From Lichenostomus cassidix (lineage: Eukaryota; Chordata; Aves; Passeriformes; Meliphagidae), in contig CM039189.1 in assembly GCA_008360975.2 (NCBI GenBank), positions 12,900,056-12,964,055 of the forward strand: DNA of 64,000 nucleotides. Direction: 5' to 3'. Every line of letters begins with the position of its first letter. Position 1 is the stretch's first letter. Shown piece after piece: positions 1-13,800 of the stretch. Under the pieces are notes generated by a model that saw only the letters and a program-made list of their open reading frames with translations, was not told where the DNA came from and searched no databases. The translations under genes and the position numbers were made by a program.

Positions 1-255
1 TTCCTTTAATCATGAGACTTTTCAGAAGCCCTTGCAGCCTTCAGCTTCTAACTCAGTTTCATGCTACACTTCTACTCTGCCTCTCCTGCTCTTCCCTGAC
101 ATTCTTACTCTTCCTATTGTTCTTATTGACTAGACTGGCTTCAGGATACATTTAAGAACATCAAAATTGCAACATGGAGAAGGTGATGAAAGTTGTTAAA
201 ATTTAGATCTGGTATGTAAATATTTTTCCCTATTTTAATTTAATACCAGTAAAGG

Positions 256-269
256 AAAAAAAAAAAAAA
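256..269 (+). repeat. A14 homopolymer run
   Basis: Fourteen consecutive A residues. No target duplication or processed-transcript homology precedes it, so it is not assigned to a retroposon. Confidence 0.8.
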
Positions 270-1586
270 GCCCGGAGATGCCAAATTTAATACCACAAAA
301 ATAAAATTTACTGAAACCAGCTGGCAAGACTTCTGAATTTAGATTTCCTTCCAGTTTGTTTTGTGATTTTAGTTTATTTTTAAAGATGCAGATATCAGTC
401 AAAATTTTGAAATTACTATCCCTGGAAAAGAGAAATAGAAAAAGAAAAGGAAAAAAAAAATTCTATCTTATTCTTTCCATTTCCATTCTTTTTCTTGGCA
501 GCCTTCTAGACATCTATTCCCTCTTGCTTTGGCATATCTCCAACAGTTAGCAATAGTAACTTATGTTAAAGACAGGTATTTCTGCACCTCTATAGAAAAC
601 TTTGTATAAATGAAGAAAGACCTATCAGTTTATCTAGAAAAGTTAGTTCAGAGACTATAAATTTGCATTTCCACCTTTTGGGAGCAGGAGTCCAATAAAT
701 GTTCATAAGCCACAAATTATAGACAAAATACTGACTCAAGTTACTCTGGAAGAATTCAGTTTTAGGGGATGGGTACAAACATATAAGCTAAGCATTTGCA
801 CACACCTGTGATTAGCTAGGGACATTTAAATTTTCTGCTATAAACAGAATATTTGCAATATACACAGGTACACAGAATTCGGAGTATATAATGCATAATT
901 AAAGAAAAAAAATTAGCCAATCATTTCTTTCTTAATGAATTTTCCTTAAAAACCAACAATCTTAGAAATGTCTGTAAGCATTACTGTTAAAAATCAGACC
1001 AAAATAATTCTTCTGTAACTTTTTTTTCCTTTCAAGATAGAACAGGCACAGCTAGTGCACTGCTTTTCTTGCTGCCTTCAATGTCAGGCTTTCCCAGGAT
1101 GTTGTATCTAGTCAGACCCCATTAAAATCATCAACAAATAGAAATGTCTCTAACCTAGATTTAAACCCACAGCCCGATCCAGTGTTTAAGATCTTGGCCA
1201 GGAATTTGTTCCACAGTCACCATCCATAATGACTGAGAGGTCAGAGGCTACTTTGCTACTCACAAGTGCAAATGCAAGAGCAAATGTACTGGAGTTCACT
1301 CGCTGCCAGTTGTGAGGCCAAGGTTTGTTTTGCAATAGGGCATGGAAGATTAAAACAACACAGGAAACTTGGCTACAGAATAGGTCCAAGTGGACCTCGA
1401 AGGAAGTAATTACTTTGTACTACTGTACTCCCTCTTCCTCCCTCCACTCTTACCCTTCTTTATGTGCTTAATTGTAAATTACCCTCTACTCCTTCTCTCA
1501 CTCAGTTTTGCCTTCTGCCGGTGCAGCAACAGCAAAGTGCTGTACTAAATTCCTGCTGTAAAACCAGTGCCAGTGCTCCATGTCTG

Positions 1587-1619
1587 CGAGCTCCAGAGCA
1601 CTTTGAGCACTGGAGCTCG
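1587..1619. repeat. Inverted repeat / hairpin
   Basis: CGAGCTCCAG (1587-1596) and its exact complement CTGGAGCTCG (1610-1619) enclose a 13-base loop. A competing arm, CCAGTGCTC (1570-1578), pairs exactly with GAGCACTGG (1605-1613). The two stems are mutually exclusive. There is no T-run after it and no sign of an RNA gene. Confidence 0.8.
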
Positions 1620-4600
1620 TGACATTACAAAGCTTGTTAACGTAAAACCTTCTTTGTGTTACATTTTTTGCAATACATTTTACAAAAATCTACCCCAGGG
1701 AGCCAAGGGGCAGTTGCTTCTTTATTACATTTTAGGAGAGACGCATTATTAGCGTTCCAGTCTATATATTATGAAATTAAGTGGATACCCTTGGGGTTAA
1801 TTCCTTGTTGTAATTGTAATGAAAAGAAACAATTTCTAACCCTCCATTTAGGATCTATAACTATTAAAATCCACTAGTCTTAGTGACTCCTGGGGCCAGT
1901 GAAGTACTTCAGTGTATATGAAAAAGGGCACTCCCACAGTGTCCAATATAAGTAATTTATAAAAATAACAGCCTCCAAGTGGGAAAACTAACAAATGAGT
2001 TTCCATTGAGCCCCTCCCTGCTGTTTACTATTGCATGCTGGATTCATCAACTACGTAAAATTATATGCATATCAAAATCGTGGAGCTGGGTTCCAAGATT
2101 ATAGTTTGCCAAGAGTGCGAAAGGTAGAGCAGGAATCACAGAATACAATAACTAAATACAAGGAAAAATCATGCAATAAAGCAATAAAGAATCCTCCCAG
2201 GAAAAAAAAAAGTTGAAAAGCAACATTTCTTTTCAATGGCTTCTCTGTATTAAATGATACCATTTGCTTCAACGCATTTCAAATTATAATAAAACATATT
2301 TCAAATAATCAAAGATTAACTATCTATTTCAAAAACATTTACTTTGCTTTGAAAATGCTTAATTTATTTCGTTTGGTAGATGCATAGTAGTAACAATGCT
2401 ATTGCCTGTTTTCAATGTCTTTATTGTGTATCTCGCTGTATTTTGTCTGAGAATTCCCACTCAGTAGTGTTTTCCCTCTGACTTTAAAATTGTCAGCTTT
2501 CACGTCATCATGCATGTCAGGTTTCACCATCTCGCCTACACACTTGTACCCCTGTTCACTTTTCATAATGCCCAAAAGAGAGAGAAACTTTTTCATAAAT
2601 GAGATGAGAAAAAAATGGATTTAAAACCGCAGTAGCAAAAGGAATACTGTGCTCCAGGAACCTGCTATTAAATCATTTTTATGAACTGACTAGGTTTCAG
2701 TTTGACAGCAAACCTTTAGCATGTAATTCAGCTTGTTAGTAACAAAATAAAACATATATCATCAGATAGCGTCTTCCAATTTGATATTGTTATTAAGATC
2801 ATTGTTTCTATTAAGCTGAAAACAATATAAGTGCATTATTACCTAATACAGCATAAGTTGCCATTTGGAATGCAGGCATGCTGACTGGACTTACTCACTT
2901 AATAGCAGGAGAATTTTCTAATACTTTGTTAGAATTGCCTTGTGAAAAGAATACCCTTTAAGATTTCAGGAGTTGTCTGTCTTTCTGTTACTTCTTTAGC
3001 TGCAGTTGACACAACTTTAATACCATTTATCTCTCTGGTTTGATTCATCATACTATAAACTCCCTTAGAAGAAAGGAAAAGGGTCTTATAAGATGCAAAG
3101 GAAGAAAATAGTTTGTTTTTTAAAGTCAGCCTTTCCATTGGGTAATAAAATATGATGTAAGTTGCTCTGTACAGAGGAGTTTAGTCTCTCATGATTAATT
3201 TTAAGGGAAAGAAGGAAAGCAGCATCATTTCATATGTTCATGACCAGCAAAAAAATGGGGTTTTTTTTAGGTATTTATTGCAAATTCATGTTAACGTTTC
3301 ATCTGTTGCTACTGGCAAGCCATGATCATGAATGTCCTTTTTTCTCCAGTGTCTACAAACCTTCTGCAAGCCTGACCATTCACAGCTTGTGCATTCTCTA
3401 GTCATCACACCAGCCAGGGAGACTGGCACCACCACCCCAGGCTGGTACCTGAGTGAGGTGTAAAGTGCCAGCTTGCAAGGACAAGGACCTGTTACTCCTG
3501 TCTGCTTCCAAAGGACCACAGAGCATTGTAATACAACAATGGCGATAGAAGATGAAATTGGAAGGTTGACTAGGAACTACAAATACTTCCATTTCTACCA
3601 CTGGCACTGCATAATATGCTGAATAGATGGATCTTTAGGCACAGACAATTTTTAGAAGTTACATAAAATGAGCAGGTGGCCTCCATCTCACTGGACAGGT
3701 GTTGGTATCACATCTAATGAAGCTAAACTGAACCACTGTCAATAGAAGGCTGTAAGTGTAACGCTTTTCATGGTCATTACATCCCTTTTAATAAATCAAG
3801 AGCTGTTCAGAAAATACATGACTATCCCTAGGAACTGCAACACTTTCTAATATTGATTGTGCAGATGGTAGAAAGGGCTGCACTTCTCAAGGCCAGTTGC
3901 TAATTATCCCATATCAAATATGGATAGGATGACTGCTGGGCAAATAACTGAGTAAAATGTTGATACTGGGAACCTCGGCAAGAATTGGAAATCATTAAAA
4001 ATTAATCAGAGAGCTCCAACCTCTGAACTTCCGATTGTTTCTTCCTTCATAGAAATTGGTTTATTCAAATTTATCTGCAAGTCCCTGCAATTTATCTGCT
4101 GATCATGTACTGAAAGGAGCTTTCCTGAGCTGGGACAGAGCAACACACTGATAAGTGTGGAAACCATTTTGTGCTACCAATAAAGTTATATAAAAGCTGA
4201 GAATGAGTCCTTTTATATGTGAGAGAGCATGGGTAGGGTGAAGAAGACAAAGATGATATTATACCCCTGAGATGCTGAGTCTGTGTATTATGCCTGTTTA
4301 GTTTGATAGTTGTAGTAGAGATTTTATTTGTCCTGTGAATTTCATTTAGAATTAGGAAGTTGAAAATAAACCTAAAACACAGCACAGATGTTAATGTTAC
4401 AGATCAACTTGAATAACTACATTATAACTGCCTAAAAATGTATTGTAATTTCCATTCCATAAGGTACCCTTTACTTTTTTCTTACTCATATCTCTTATTT
4501 CTGCAAATATAAACATCACAACATTTATGAAGGGATTTATTTACCACATGTATATTTGCCAATGCTGAATGGCATATATATACAAAATTATCAATATTGC

Positions 4601-7600
4601 CTGTTAAATACTGACCGGTAAACTGCCAAAAGGATTCAAAGCAAAGAGCAATACTGGAGCATTCAAATAATGTAGAAATGTGCTTATGTTTAATAACTAT
4701 TTATGAAAAAGTGACCAAAAGTAAAATTTGCTTCTTACAGGAAAAAACCAACAAACAAACCAAACAAAAAGAGACATTCTATTTTAATGGCTTTTGTTCA
4801 TTTTTAAAACTTGACATCTTAGCTACTGATGTAATTTCTCTTGAATATACTCCTAACATAAATAGCTGTATTTTTCAGACTGCATTTTGTGAAAGAGGGA
4901 AATACACATGGAAGAACCTGGTCTTAAAGTTCTCTGTCACACCAAAAATACAAGACTGCAATGCTCTTGGTTTGTGGTGGGAGTTGGTAAAACACTTGTA
5001 TATGGCTAAAAGACTAATAAAAGTCCCAGCACTGGTTGGTTCAGTGAAAATCAAAATAAAAGTTTTCTACAGACATGAAGTGAAACTATTTGTTTCCTCA
5101 TATAAAAGGACAAATCACACCCATATATTTTGCTGTTACATCCTAACTACAAAGTCATAGACAAAAGGCATAAAATAAGAGCAAATATCACTCCAGAAAC
5201 CAAATTGATTGAGCATTCACCTGGGAGAATGGAATTCTGGCTTCCAGTTTCTGCATTCAATTAATATTTGGATTATCTCCATCCTAAATACCTCATAGCC
5301 ATGTGGATTCAATCAGCAAGCACAGAGAGCAACTGAAGGCAGGATTTCCACATTCCTGATGGTCCCTCAGCCCTGCTGTGTGATCAGGTAAAATCAGGCA
5401 CTTGCCAAATGGGTGCAACCTAACCCAAAGGCCAGCCTGGGACTGCCAGTGTCTTTGACCCTTTTGGGAAACAAGGGGGAAGAAAAGGCCTATCACTATA
5501 GACCAAAGCAACAAAAAAAGTTATTTAAAGTCATATCTGAACTACTGAATCCAGCCACACAGCACAAAGATAACTTATCCATGGGTCCCTCACATCAGCA
5601 CCATTGTGACTTGCCAGGGCCGAAGACAAGCTACCAAAAGCTGCAGCTGGGTTTGCTGTTGAAGGAATATTTCTCCTACTTTCTGATGAGTATTTTTTTA
5701 AAATGCCCCTGTCCCAACCAGGAGAATGCAGAGCAGGAAGAATCACACACCATCTGTGCTCAGCCTGGCACACCACACCACTCAAACAAGTCTGCCTGAG
5801 GGTTTTAAATGAGCAAAAGGAACAACTATGCACCTCCAGGAGCCTTTGTGCCTTTGCTTTAAGCTCACATATTTTCCATTGTGAACAACTTGTTACTTCA
5901 TTAATCCATGAAGGATTTTACATAAAATAAATAAATAACCAAATGAAGTGAATAACCTGTCATCTCCTCACTGATAAGTAAATTGTCCTTCAGTGTGGTA
6001 GATATCTGGAGCTATTTACCATCAAGCTGAAGAGCTGGTATGCTAGAGAATTATTTCCTACAAGCACCTCATTCAAGTGCACAAGGCATTGCCTCTCTTC
6101 AGACATTTTGTTTAGAAAGTTTAATCGTCTGAACTGCTTTGTTCTCCACATATGTTAAAAGCAGATTCATCACTGAGTTAAAGAAAATAAACAAAAACTG
6201 TTAAATAACAGTTCTTCCCCTTTCACTCTTGGCATGGCTACAAATGGAAAACAGAATATTGGAGGATTGCTACAGATCCCTGGGCTGTTCCATTTGCAAA
6301 GAAAAGTTGAGCTTTTTAAAAAGGAGCATGTCATAGTTACAGAAGTGTTTCCAGAAGCTTCACACTCCTCGTAGTCTTGTTTCAGTGACACTTAAAAGCA
6401 GAACATGCATTAGATATTCCTTCTGACCAAAGCCTCTTTCTAGTATCTTAAACAAAGGTATTCAACACTCCCTTTTCAGCCCGATTATGGAGTGAATTGC
6501 TCAACAATCCTGGAACCCTTCCTCAGGTTTTCTAAAAAACTTCCTCTTTTAGATTTCTAATGACTTTGAATTAGATTACTAATGATAACAGTTTATAAAT
6601 TAGACCTCTTTACTTACCAGACTTATTCTTTTCCTAGTGCATACAGTATTTTGAGTGCTCAGTCAGAAGTTTTCAATAGCAGCAAATGCCAAGTTTAGAA
6701 CTCAGAGCTCTTAAAAAATTGAATAAGAAAAATACTCCTACTTAAAACCAGGAAAAAATATTTTGCTGGGATCACATGCTGGTCAGTACATTCCCATTCA
6801 CAAATAAACTTTTTGGTACAAAACAAAGTTTCAGTAAATGGAAGTGCAACACAGCATTAATTTATGAAAGCACAGCAGCAGAGTGGGAAACTATTTTTAA
6901 AGTAAGTAAAATACACCCCCAAACAGGGTCAAGAGCAACTGACTGTTGGTAGAACCCCAAACACATTTGGACACTCTTCTCCAGGCTGCAGGAGAAAACA
7001 GCCCTGCACTTCATGTCACCTGCACTGCCTCCCCAGATATCTCTTGCTGGGTGATCTCTCCAGCTGAAATGTCATCTCTACACGGGGCCAGCCTGGCCTC
7101 AGCACTTCTATAGGCATTGGGAAGGATTTTTTCGGTGCTGGATGGATGGTCTAGGTCTCCTCAGATGTCCACAAAGACGCAGCCCTTGCTGCAGCTGCAA
7201 AATAAGTCCAGGTGTTCATCCAATCCTTTGGTGATGGAGAAAGGGAGATTTCAGACAGCTCATTTGGAGCCTGAAGTCTTCTGCCAACTCCTCACTATCT
7301 CCAGCCATGCTGCCAAATCTTTTTCAGAACAGCAGAGTCCAGCTAATGAAGATACATTTCGGTAATTAGGCGAAGACTGCACTCTTGTTTATTTCCTCAG
7401 TGCAACCTCTAGGTCATGCATGGCCAAGTGTGAGTACAGCATGTGCTTCCATTCACTGCTCAGAAAAATTCTAATGGATGATCACACTGTCTCAAGGCTT
7501 GTTAGTTGTGTGCTTTGCTCTGTCTCTCCTTACATCATGTTCATCAATATAAAAAAAAAATCAATATATGAACAGATTTTCAGCTGTCAGGTATACTCAG

Positions 7601-7763
7601 AAAACTGCCTCAAATAACCATTGAAATTTAACTTAGCTGTACTTTCCTTTAAAGTGGATTTAGATTGTCATAGTTTTCAACATACTTCTTTCAATTTTAC
7701 ACTCATCTTTTATATATATTTATCACTTAATTTTCGTGCATGTAGATATGCTTCAAGAGTTCC

Positions 7764-7819
7764 TCCCTGGAGATTTCTCATCTTGTGGCTATTTTCTTAA
7801 GAAAATGTAACTCCAGGGA
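7764..7819. repeat. Nested inverted repeat around a 16-bp palindrome
   Basis: A perfect 16-bp palindrome, ATTTTCTTAAGAAAAT (7791-7806), lies between the exact complementary arms TCCCTGGAG (7764-7772) and CTCCAGGGA (7811-7819). The two symmetry centres are offset by 7 bases. Confidence 0.8.
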
Positions 7820-10800
7820 TATTTGTATTAAGCAATACAAGACTAGGGTGATGAGTAAAAATGTATAATAGAATTGGAAGAATACAATATTTAATATTAG
7901 TTTGAAAGCTGATTTAATAAAACATGGAAAAACAAAATAGATATTGTTCAGATCTCAGTATTTAATTCCAAATTCTTGTTTTGGCCATGTGCCCATCATC
8001 TACCAAAATTCTACCAAATTTTGCTAACAGAAAATTTAATATAATTTAAATATTTTAAGGCACACTTGTAGCTCTCACAGATATCCATAACAAAATATAC
8101 TGAATACTCTGATCATTTGTTACTGCCTCAAAACCAACTGAGGGCAAATATTGCTGTGCAGTATCAATGCCAAGATTTTTAAGAGAGGTAGTATTTTTAC
8201 CATTCTCCCCATGTGGGTGACAATGAAATGCCAGAAAGTTTGGCCAACACTGATTTTTTACTGTACTAGATAAAGTCAGCTTACATTTCCTACAACAAGA
8301 GGATGACAAGTACAAAAGAGTTGAATATTTTAAAAGTTCCAAAGACCGTGAATCCTTTTTTATTGGAGGTAGCTTGATTTCTGTTGCCCCATTCCCTTCC
8401 ACAGATTTTTTGATAGCTCAGAAGAGAAAGAAATCTCCAAATACAGACCAGCACATCTGCAGCCCAGATAAGGAAAGTGATAAACAGCCCATGATAAATG
8501 ATATCTCAGGGAACCACACCAGATATTTTGATGAGTAACAAAGAATTTCCATGTGGAGAACAAACACTGTCAGAAAAAAGGAAGATATGATAAAATCAAA
8601 AATATTTCAAGGAAATGAGAAAAAAGGCAAAGAGATGGAAATGCAACAGTTGTCTTTGAAACTGCATTGAAAGTGACTCTTTCCATGTTAGTAATGTTTA
8701 GCCAGGGTGTCTGTAGTTTTTATTGAAACCTTCACTATTGACATTGGACCCTAAAAATAGTTGAGTTAAAATGGATCACAAATGTTTTACACCCTTGGAA
8801 TTCTGATATTCTGTGGATGAAATTGAATATTACCTTTCAAGAACTAATAGAAATGCTTTTCTTCTTCCTTGAAGAGAAAAGAAAAACAGTGAAAACTCCT
8901 TCTTCACTTCATTTTTTCTTCCCCAGTATTGGCAATTGTCAGCAATGCCTCTTTTTCTTAAACTTTTAAAATGTAAAATTAAAAGGAAAATAGTTTCAGA
9001 TGAACAAATTTTCCATCAAATGAACAGTTAATTCAGAATTTGATGGCAGAACCTTTACTGTCCTCACTATACATAATTCCCATTTAGAAAAGCCTTAACC
9101 CTAGAATTATAGTAGAAGAAGCAGTGCTTACTTTAGTATTTTTTTCCTTAATCCAAGATAAATCTCTATAATTAGAATTGACTGCTTTTTAAAAGAACAG
9201 AAATGGCAAGTGGCTCTATCTTAAATTAAAAGATCTATTACCTTTGGTTTTCTAATTCTTCTCAGCAATGTGTTTTCTCAGGAGGCACTTTCTCATCCTT
9301 ATGAAAACCAACTTACTGTAGGTGTAGAGGGAAAAATACATCTTTGGATTTATGTTCTAAGTGGCTGGATGGGGAAGATACATACAAGTTTAGAGAAATG
9401 GGAAATAATTGCCAAGTATGTCATGAACATATTATTAAAAAATATCTGTAGCATAAGATATGCATCAAATAAGACATTTTTATTGAAGGCTAAATTTTCA
9501 TTCCCTCATGCAAATGAGACATATGAAAGTAAAAAGTAGAGACTCACCATTCCTGCATTCAAGAGTTGGATACCTAAAAAGCTTAGAGGCACTTCTGGTA
9601 AACCACAGCTTTGTACAGCCATACCACAGAAACCCTTATAGCCGGCAGTAAAAGGTGGTATAGGTTGCCAGGATATCATGGCATGTGTATTCAGTTAGCT
9701 TCATTTTTTTCCTCCCAGGATATTCTTTGTTTCCTGTTTCCTGTAAGCTTATCTTTTTTAGCTTCACTCTGTTAATGCCCCTTTCTGTCCTGCTCTCTAC
9801 ATAGCTTTGGTTTTAAATCTGGACCTCACCAATCCTGATTTTGTATGCTCTTGTATTTCCTAGACACACAAGAAGCAAATGTCTGCTAGATGATCTGAGA
9901 TTTTCCAAGACCTGTTGTACCCTGGAATTAGTGAACACTGGCAGCATGTACAATAGGAACAATGTTGGAAGCTTTCTGTTGGCTGAAGCTTTGATTGCAA
10001 AGTCATTTATTTAACAGTAACCAATACCATTGTCTGACCATTCATAACATTCAGTCGATGGGATGTACCCCATGTTAAAAAAATCTGTATCCACACCAGT
10101 CCATCTTTATTTTACCCTAAATAAATAAATAAACAAATAAAAATACTCCCCAAAAAACCCCCCAACACCTTATGACGCAAAACATTGCTCAAACGCAAAA
10201 ATTATTATTTCACTGGTCCCTCCTCCAAATGCTTAGTTTTATTCATTCTGACAAATATTTCATCTAGGTATTGTAATAGCTTCTATATTTCAATGGCTTC
10301 TGCTTTTCAGACCTGTATGTATTTCCCCTTAAAATTACACCATATGACCATGCATTGGCATCTGCTGGAGGGATTTTCAAAGTCATCAACAGGCCAGATA
10401 GCTTATGGTTGCTGAACACAAGATATTTTGACTCTCCTGGCTAATTCCATTTATTTCAGCAGAGCTGTGCCAAGAGTGAATCTGAGCCCTCTATCTAAAT
10501 TTAATCTGTTCATTACCTCCAAAGACTATTGCAAATAAATAGGCAATCAAGTAGCTAGAAGGACAGAAAAGAGGGATATGGTGCATAATAGGTAACCTTA
10601 CAGAAGAGAATCAAAGCACTGATTCCTTTCCTTCCAAACAGCAGACAATAACAGTTCAGACTAATCACATTTCAGATTTTCTTTTCTACATTTCTGGAGA
10701 TTCTCTGGAGACTTTTTTCCGCTCATTCTAAATCAGCCCCTTGGTAATTGACTTCCCCGATAACTGGATCAACCTGCAGGTAAGAGCTGGATTGGGATCT

Positions 10801-13800
10801 GTTGAGCATGAAGCTCTCTGCTTCACACAGCAGTGAAAGCTGCTCCAACACAGACACAGCGTAAGCAATTGCTAAGAAACACTTCAAATGCCCTGACAAT
10901 GTATTTTACCTTGAACTGCCAAAAGAAGCCCTATTTTACCCAGTTCTTGGCTTCTTCACTGCTGCTACATTTAGAGTGACACTTATGAAATAGACATATT
11001 TCCCTAGGGAATGAAGTTAAGAAAAATTCAGTTTACAAACCCTAGGCTAAAAAGATCCTCTCTGATAATGCTTCCAGTAAGGACTGATTGGGATGTCTCT
11101 TTACCTGGAATACACAATTCACCTCTACATTCCTGTGGATTCCTGCTACCTGTCTGATATTTTCTAGTCATTGCCAAAGAGAATTCTATGTATTTGGAAA
11201 ATTTCAATAGACCTTGCTATTTAAAAACTTTCCAAAGATATAGTTGAATGTGTCTCTGGGTCAAAGGAGAATCTTATCTCACTATGGTTTCTAAATCTGT
11301 GAGATTTTCTGAGGAATGGAGTGTTGATATCTGATTGCTGAGGCTGTGCAACAAGAATGAAAGATAAAGAGAAAGATTAAAGATGTTTAAAGTTCAGATA
11401 TATCATTACTACCTTTTTCAGCACATTGACATAGGGATTAAATACAGTTTCTCAGAAAAATGAAAAAAATTCAATAGACTTTAGTCAGAATTAGGTAATG
11501 TAAGAATTGTTATTCTCACACATAAAATAAGAATATTCTATAATGAAACAGAATAGTCCTCAAAGAAGCATATTCAATAATAATACTATTCCTAAAAGTG
11601 CCTGGTTTTGATCAGACTTCAGAATTTTGAATCTATTTATTTATTTTAACTCTTCAGGGCAGCATGTATTGAATTTTGGTGTCCTGGTGCTGCTGTCTCT
11701 ATCTTCAAATGGTTCCTCAGAAACTGTATTTCTTTTCCTCTGTCCTCAGACTAAAGATGTATAGTGCCATATGAGGCTTTCCCATCTTACAGCAATAATG
11801 GAATTCAATCTCTTAATGTGGGGCACAAACTCCTGCTTTACCCAATCATTTGGCCAAACCATTTAGTCTTTGGGAGCTCATACACATGACTGACATATGA
11901 CGAATGACCAACACAGGATTTCAGTTCACTGGAAGAAAACCAGAACTCTTGTCAGCCTCAGCCACTCTACAAACCTCTAGCATAAATGTCATGAGTAACC
12001 CAGAGGGGAGGAGCAAGCAGAAGAACAAACTCAAAGCAGCCCAGGTTTATACAGCATTTTTCTTGAGCTGGTATGACTTTTATTCATAAGGCTATTAGAT
12101 AGCTCAATATGGGTATTTGATCCTTTGAATAGTTCTCTTTTTTTTTGCCTAATTATTACTAATGGAGTTAATTCCCTGCCATTCCCATGGCTGTTTTTAG
12201 CAGTTGAATACTCAATAAGAAAAGGTGTGGGGAACAATTGAGGAGGAAAGTGTTGAATTGTAAAAAGGGAAAGGTATTTTAGTCTAAAATACATTTGCAT
12301 TTCAAAAGATTAGAGTAAATCATGTGTGCTTACCTGGCACTTGCTTTTTAAAATTTAATTAATGCTGGAAAGACACTTTAAGACATAGTGCTCTAAAGGT
12401 GCTTGGAAGGAAAAAAATTGTCCCCCAAGTGTCTGATGTGAAGAGCCCCTAGGTGACACTCAGAGTAATGCACTTTTTGAGCACTTAAATTTACTAGTGT
12501 CTTTCAGTGCTTCATTAACATAATTCGACACAATTATAGATATAAACACTTTATAAGCACTTAGTGCTAGGAGTATCAAAAAATTGTTGATCTCCATCAG
12601 TTTATACTGAAAACAAAAAGCTCCAGCACAGCACTCCAATAAATGCTTAGAACTGTTCCATGCTCATCAACAGCATGCAAAATGTGCCAAAAAGCAAAAA
12701 GAAGAGCCTTTCCCACGTGTTCTCTGGATAAATTCTTTAAGGATTTCAAACATCCACGTAGCAGGTTACCCAAAACAATTACAATTGCATGAAATGAACC
12801 ATCAGATTTACTTAATCCTGCTGCTCACTAACTAGCTGCAATGACTAGCTAAGTCAACAGTGTTTGGGGGGGAAAGGAAAACCAAAAATTGTGCCATTCA
12901 GAATAACAATCATCACCTTATCTATCACATTGACATTTAAAATCTTCTGGAAAAGGATTAGGAATACACAGGCTGGTATGCAGTACAGGCCCAAGTCACA
13001 GTAATTAAGGTGAAACTGAGTGCAGGTATGGCACGTGGCACCACACCTACAGAGTTTTCTGTTTATGATCCCAATTACTTGAAAACCTATTTTGGGAAAA
13101 AAAAAAAAAGCCCACATGAAATGTGCTGTTTATTTTCCTGATGCAGTCAGTGAGTGCTCCACATGCCTTAAGCACTTCAGAGAGCTTCTTTAGAAGAGTT
13201 GTTCCCCCAGAAGGAACTCGAGGACAGCTCTGACAGGCAGAGTTTGGCCAGCAGTGAGCCCACGTCAGCTGCCTGTGCACACACTCCATTTCTCACCTGA
13301 GCCACACATCCAGGCTCTGTGCTGAAAGTTCCCTCTCTTCAACAGGGAAAAGAGCAACAGCACAAAGCTGAGGTCTGCTCACAGGACACTTCAATATCAC
13401 CTCTGCCTCTCTTTTGATCCATGGATTTTCTTTTAATGGAAACCGTTTTCAATTATTAACTTTTTAATTAATAACTTCTGTGCAGTCCAAAATTTCAGAT
13501 CAGGGTGAGGACTAAGTAAACACATAGTAAAAGGATCTGTTTCTAAGGATTGATTTGAAATAAAATTAAAGGAAAAAAAAACCACAGGGTTTTTTTATCT
13601 CTTTTCCCTTCTCTTCATATTTATAATTTAGCATGCATCTACTCAAGTCACAGGCTCAGTTTTGCACAGCAAGTGAAGCACATAAACCTTGAAACATATT
13701 ATCTCTTTTTATGTATTGTAGGTCAGTGAAATTTATGAATATTTCACCTGACAGTTATATTAATCATCTTAACACTTCACTATATTTTTGTCAGTAAAGT

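Larger units (their letters stand above)
1..7763. other. No gene seen: AT-rich unique sequence
   Basis: The longest open frame is 4678-5160 (plus, 160 codons). It has no recognisable domain, low-complexity K/T/N/Q content near its start and no supporting splice sites. 5413-5799 (plus) and 5531-5833 (minus) overlap on opposite strands, as chance frames do. Apart from the A14 run and the 1587-1619 hairpin, I see no repeats or RNA genes. A slightly GC-richer patch at 6950-7350 (frame 7117-7365) shows no homology I recognise. Confidence 0.6.

Noticed and set aside
4678..5160. 160-codon open frame, plus strand
   Set aside because: No domain, signal or family recognised, and no splice or promoter context. 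A frame this long is plausible by chance in 64 kb read in six frames.
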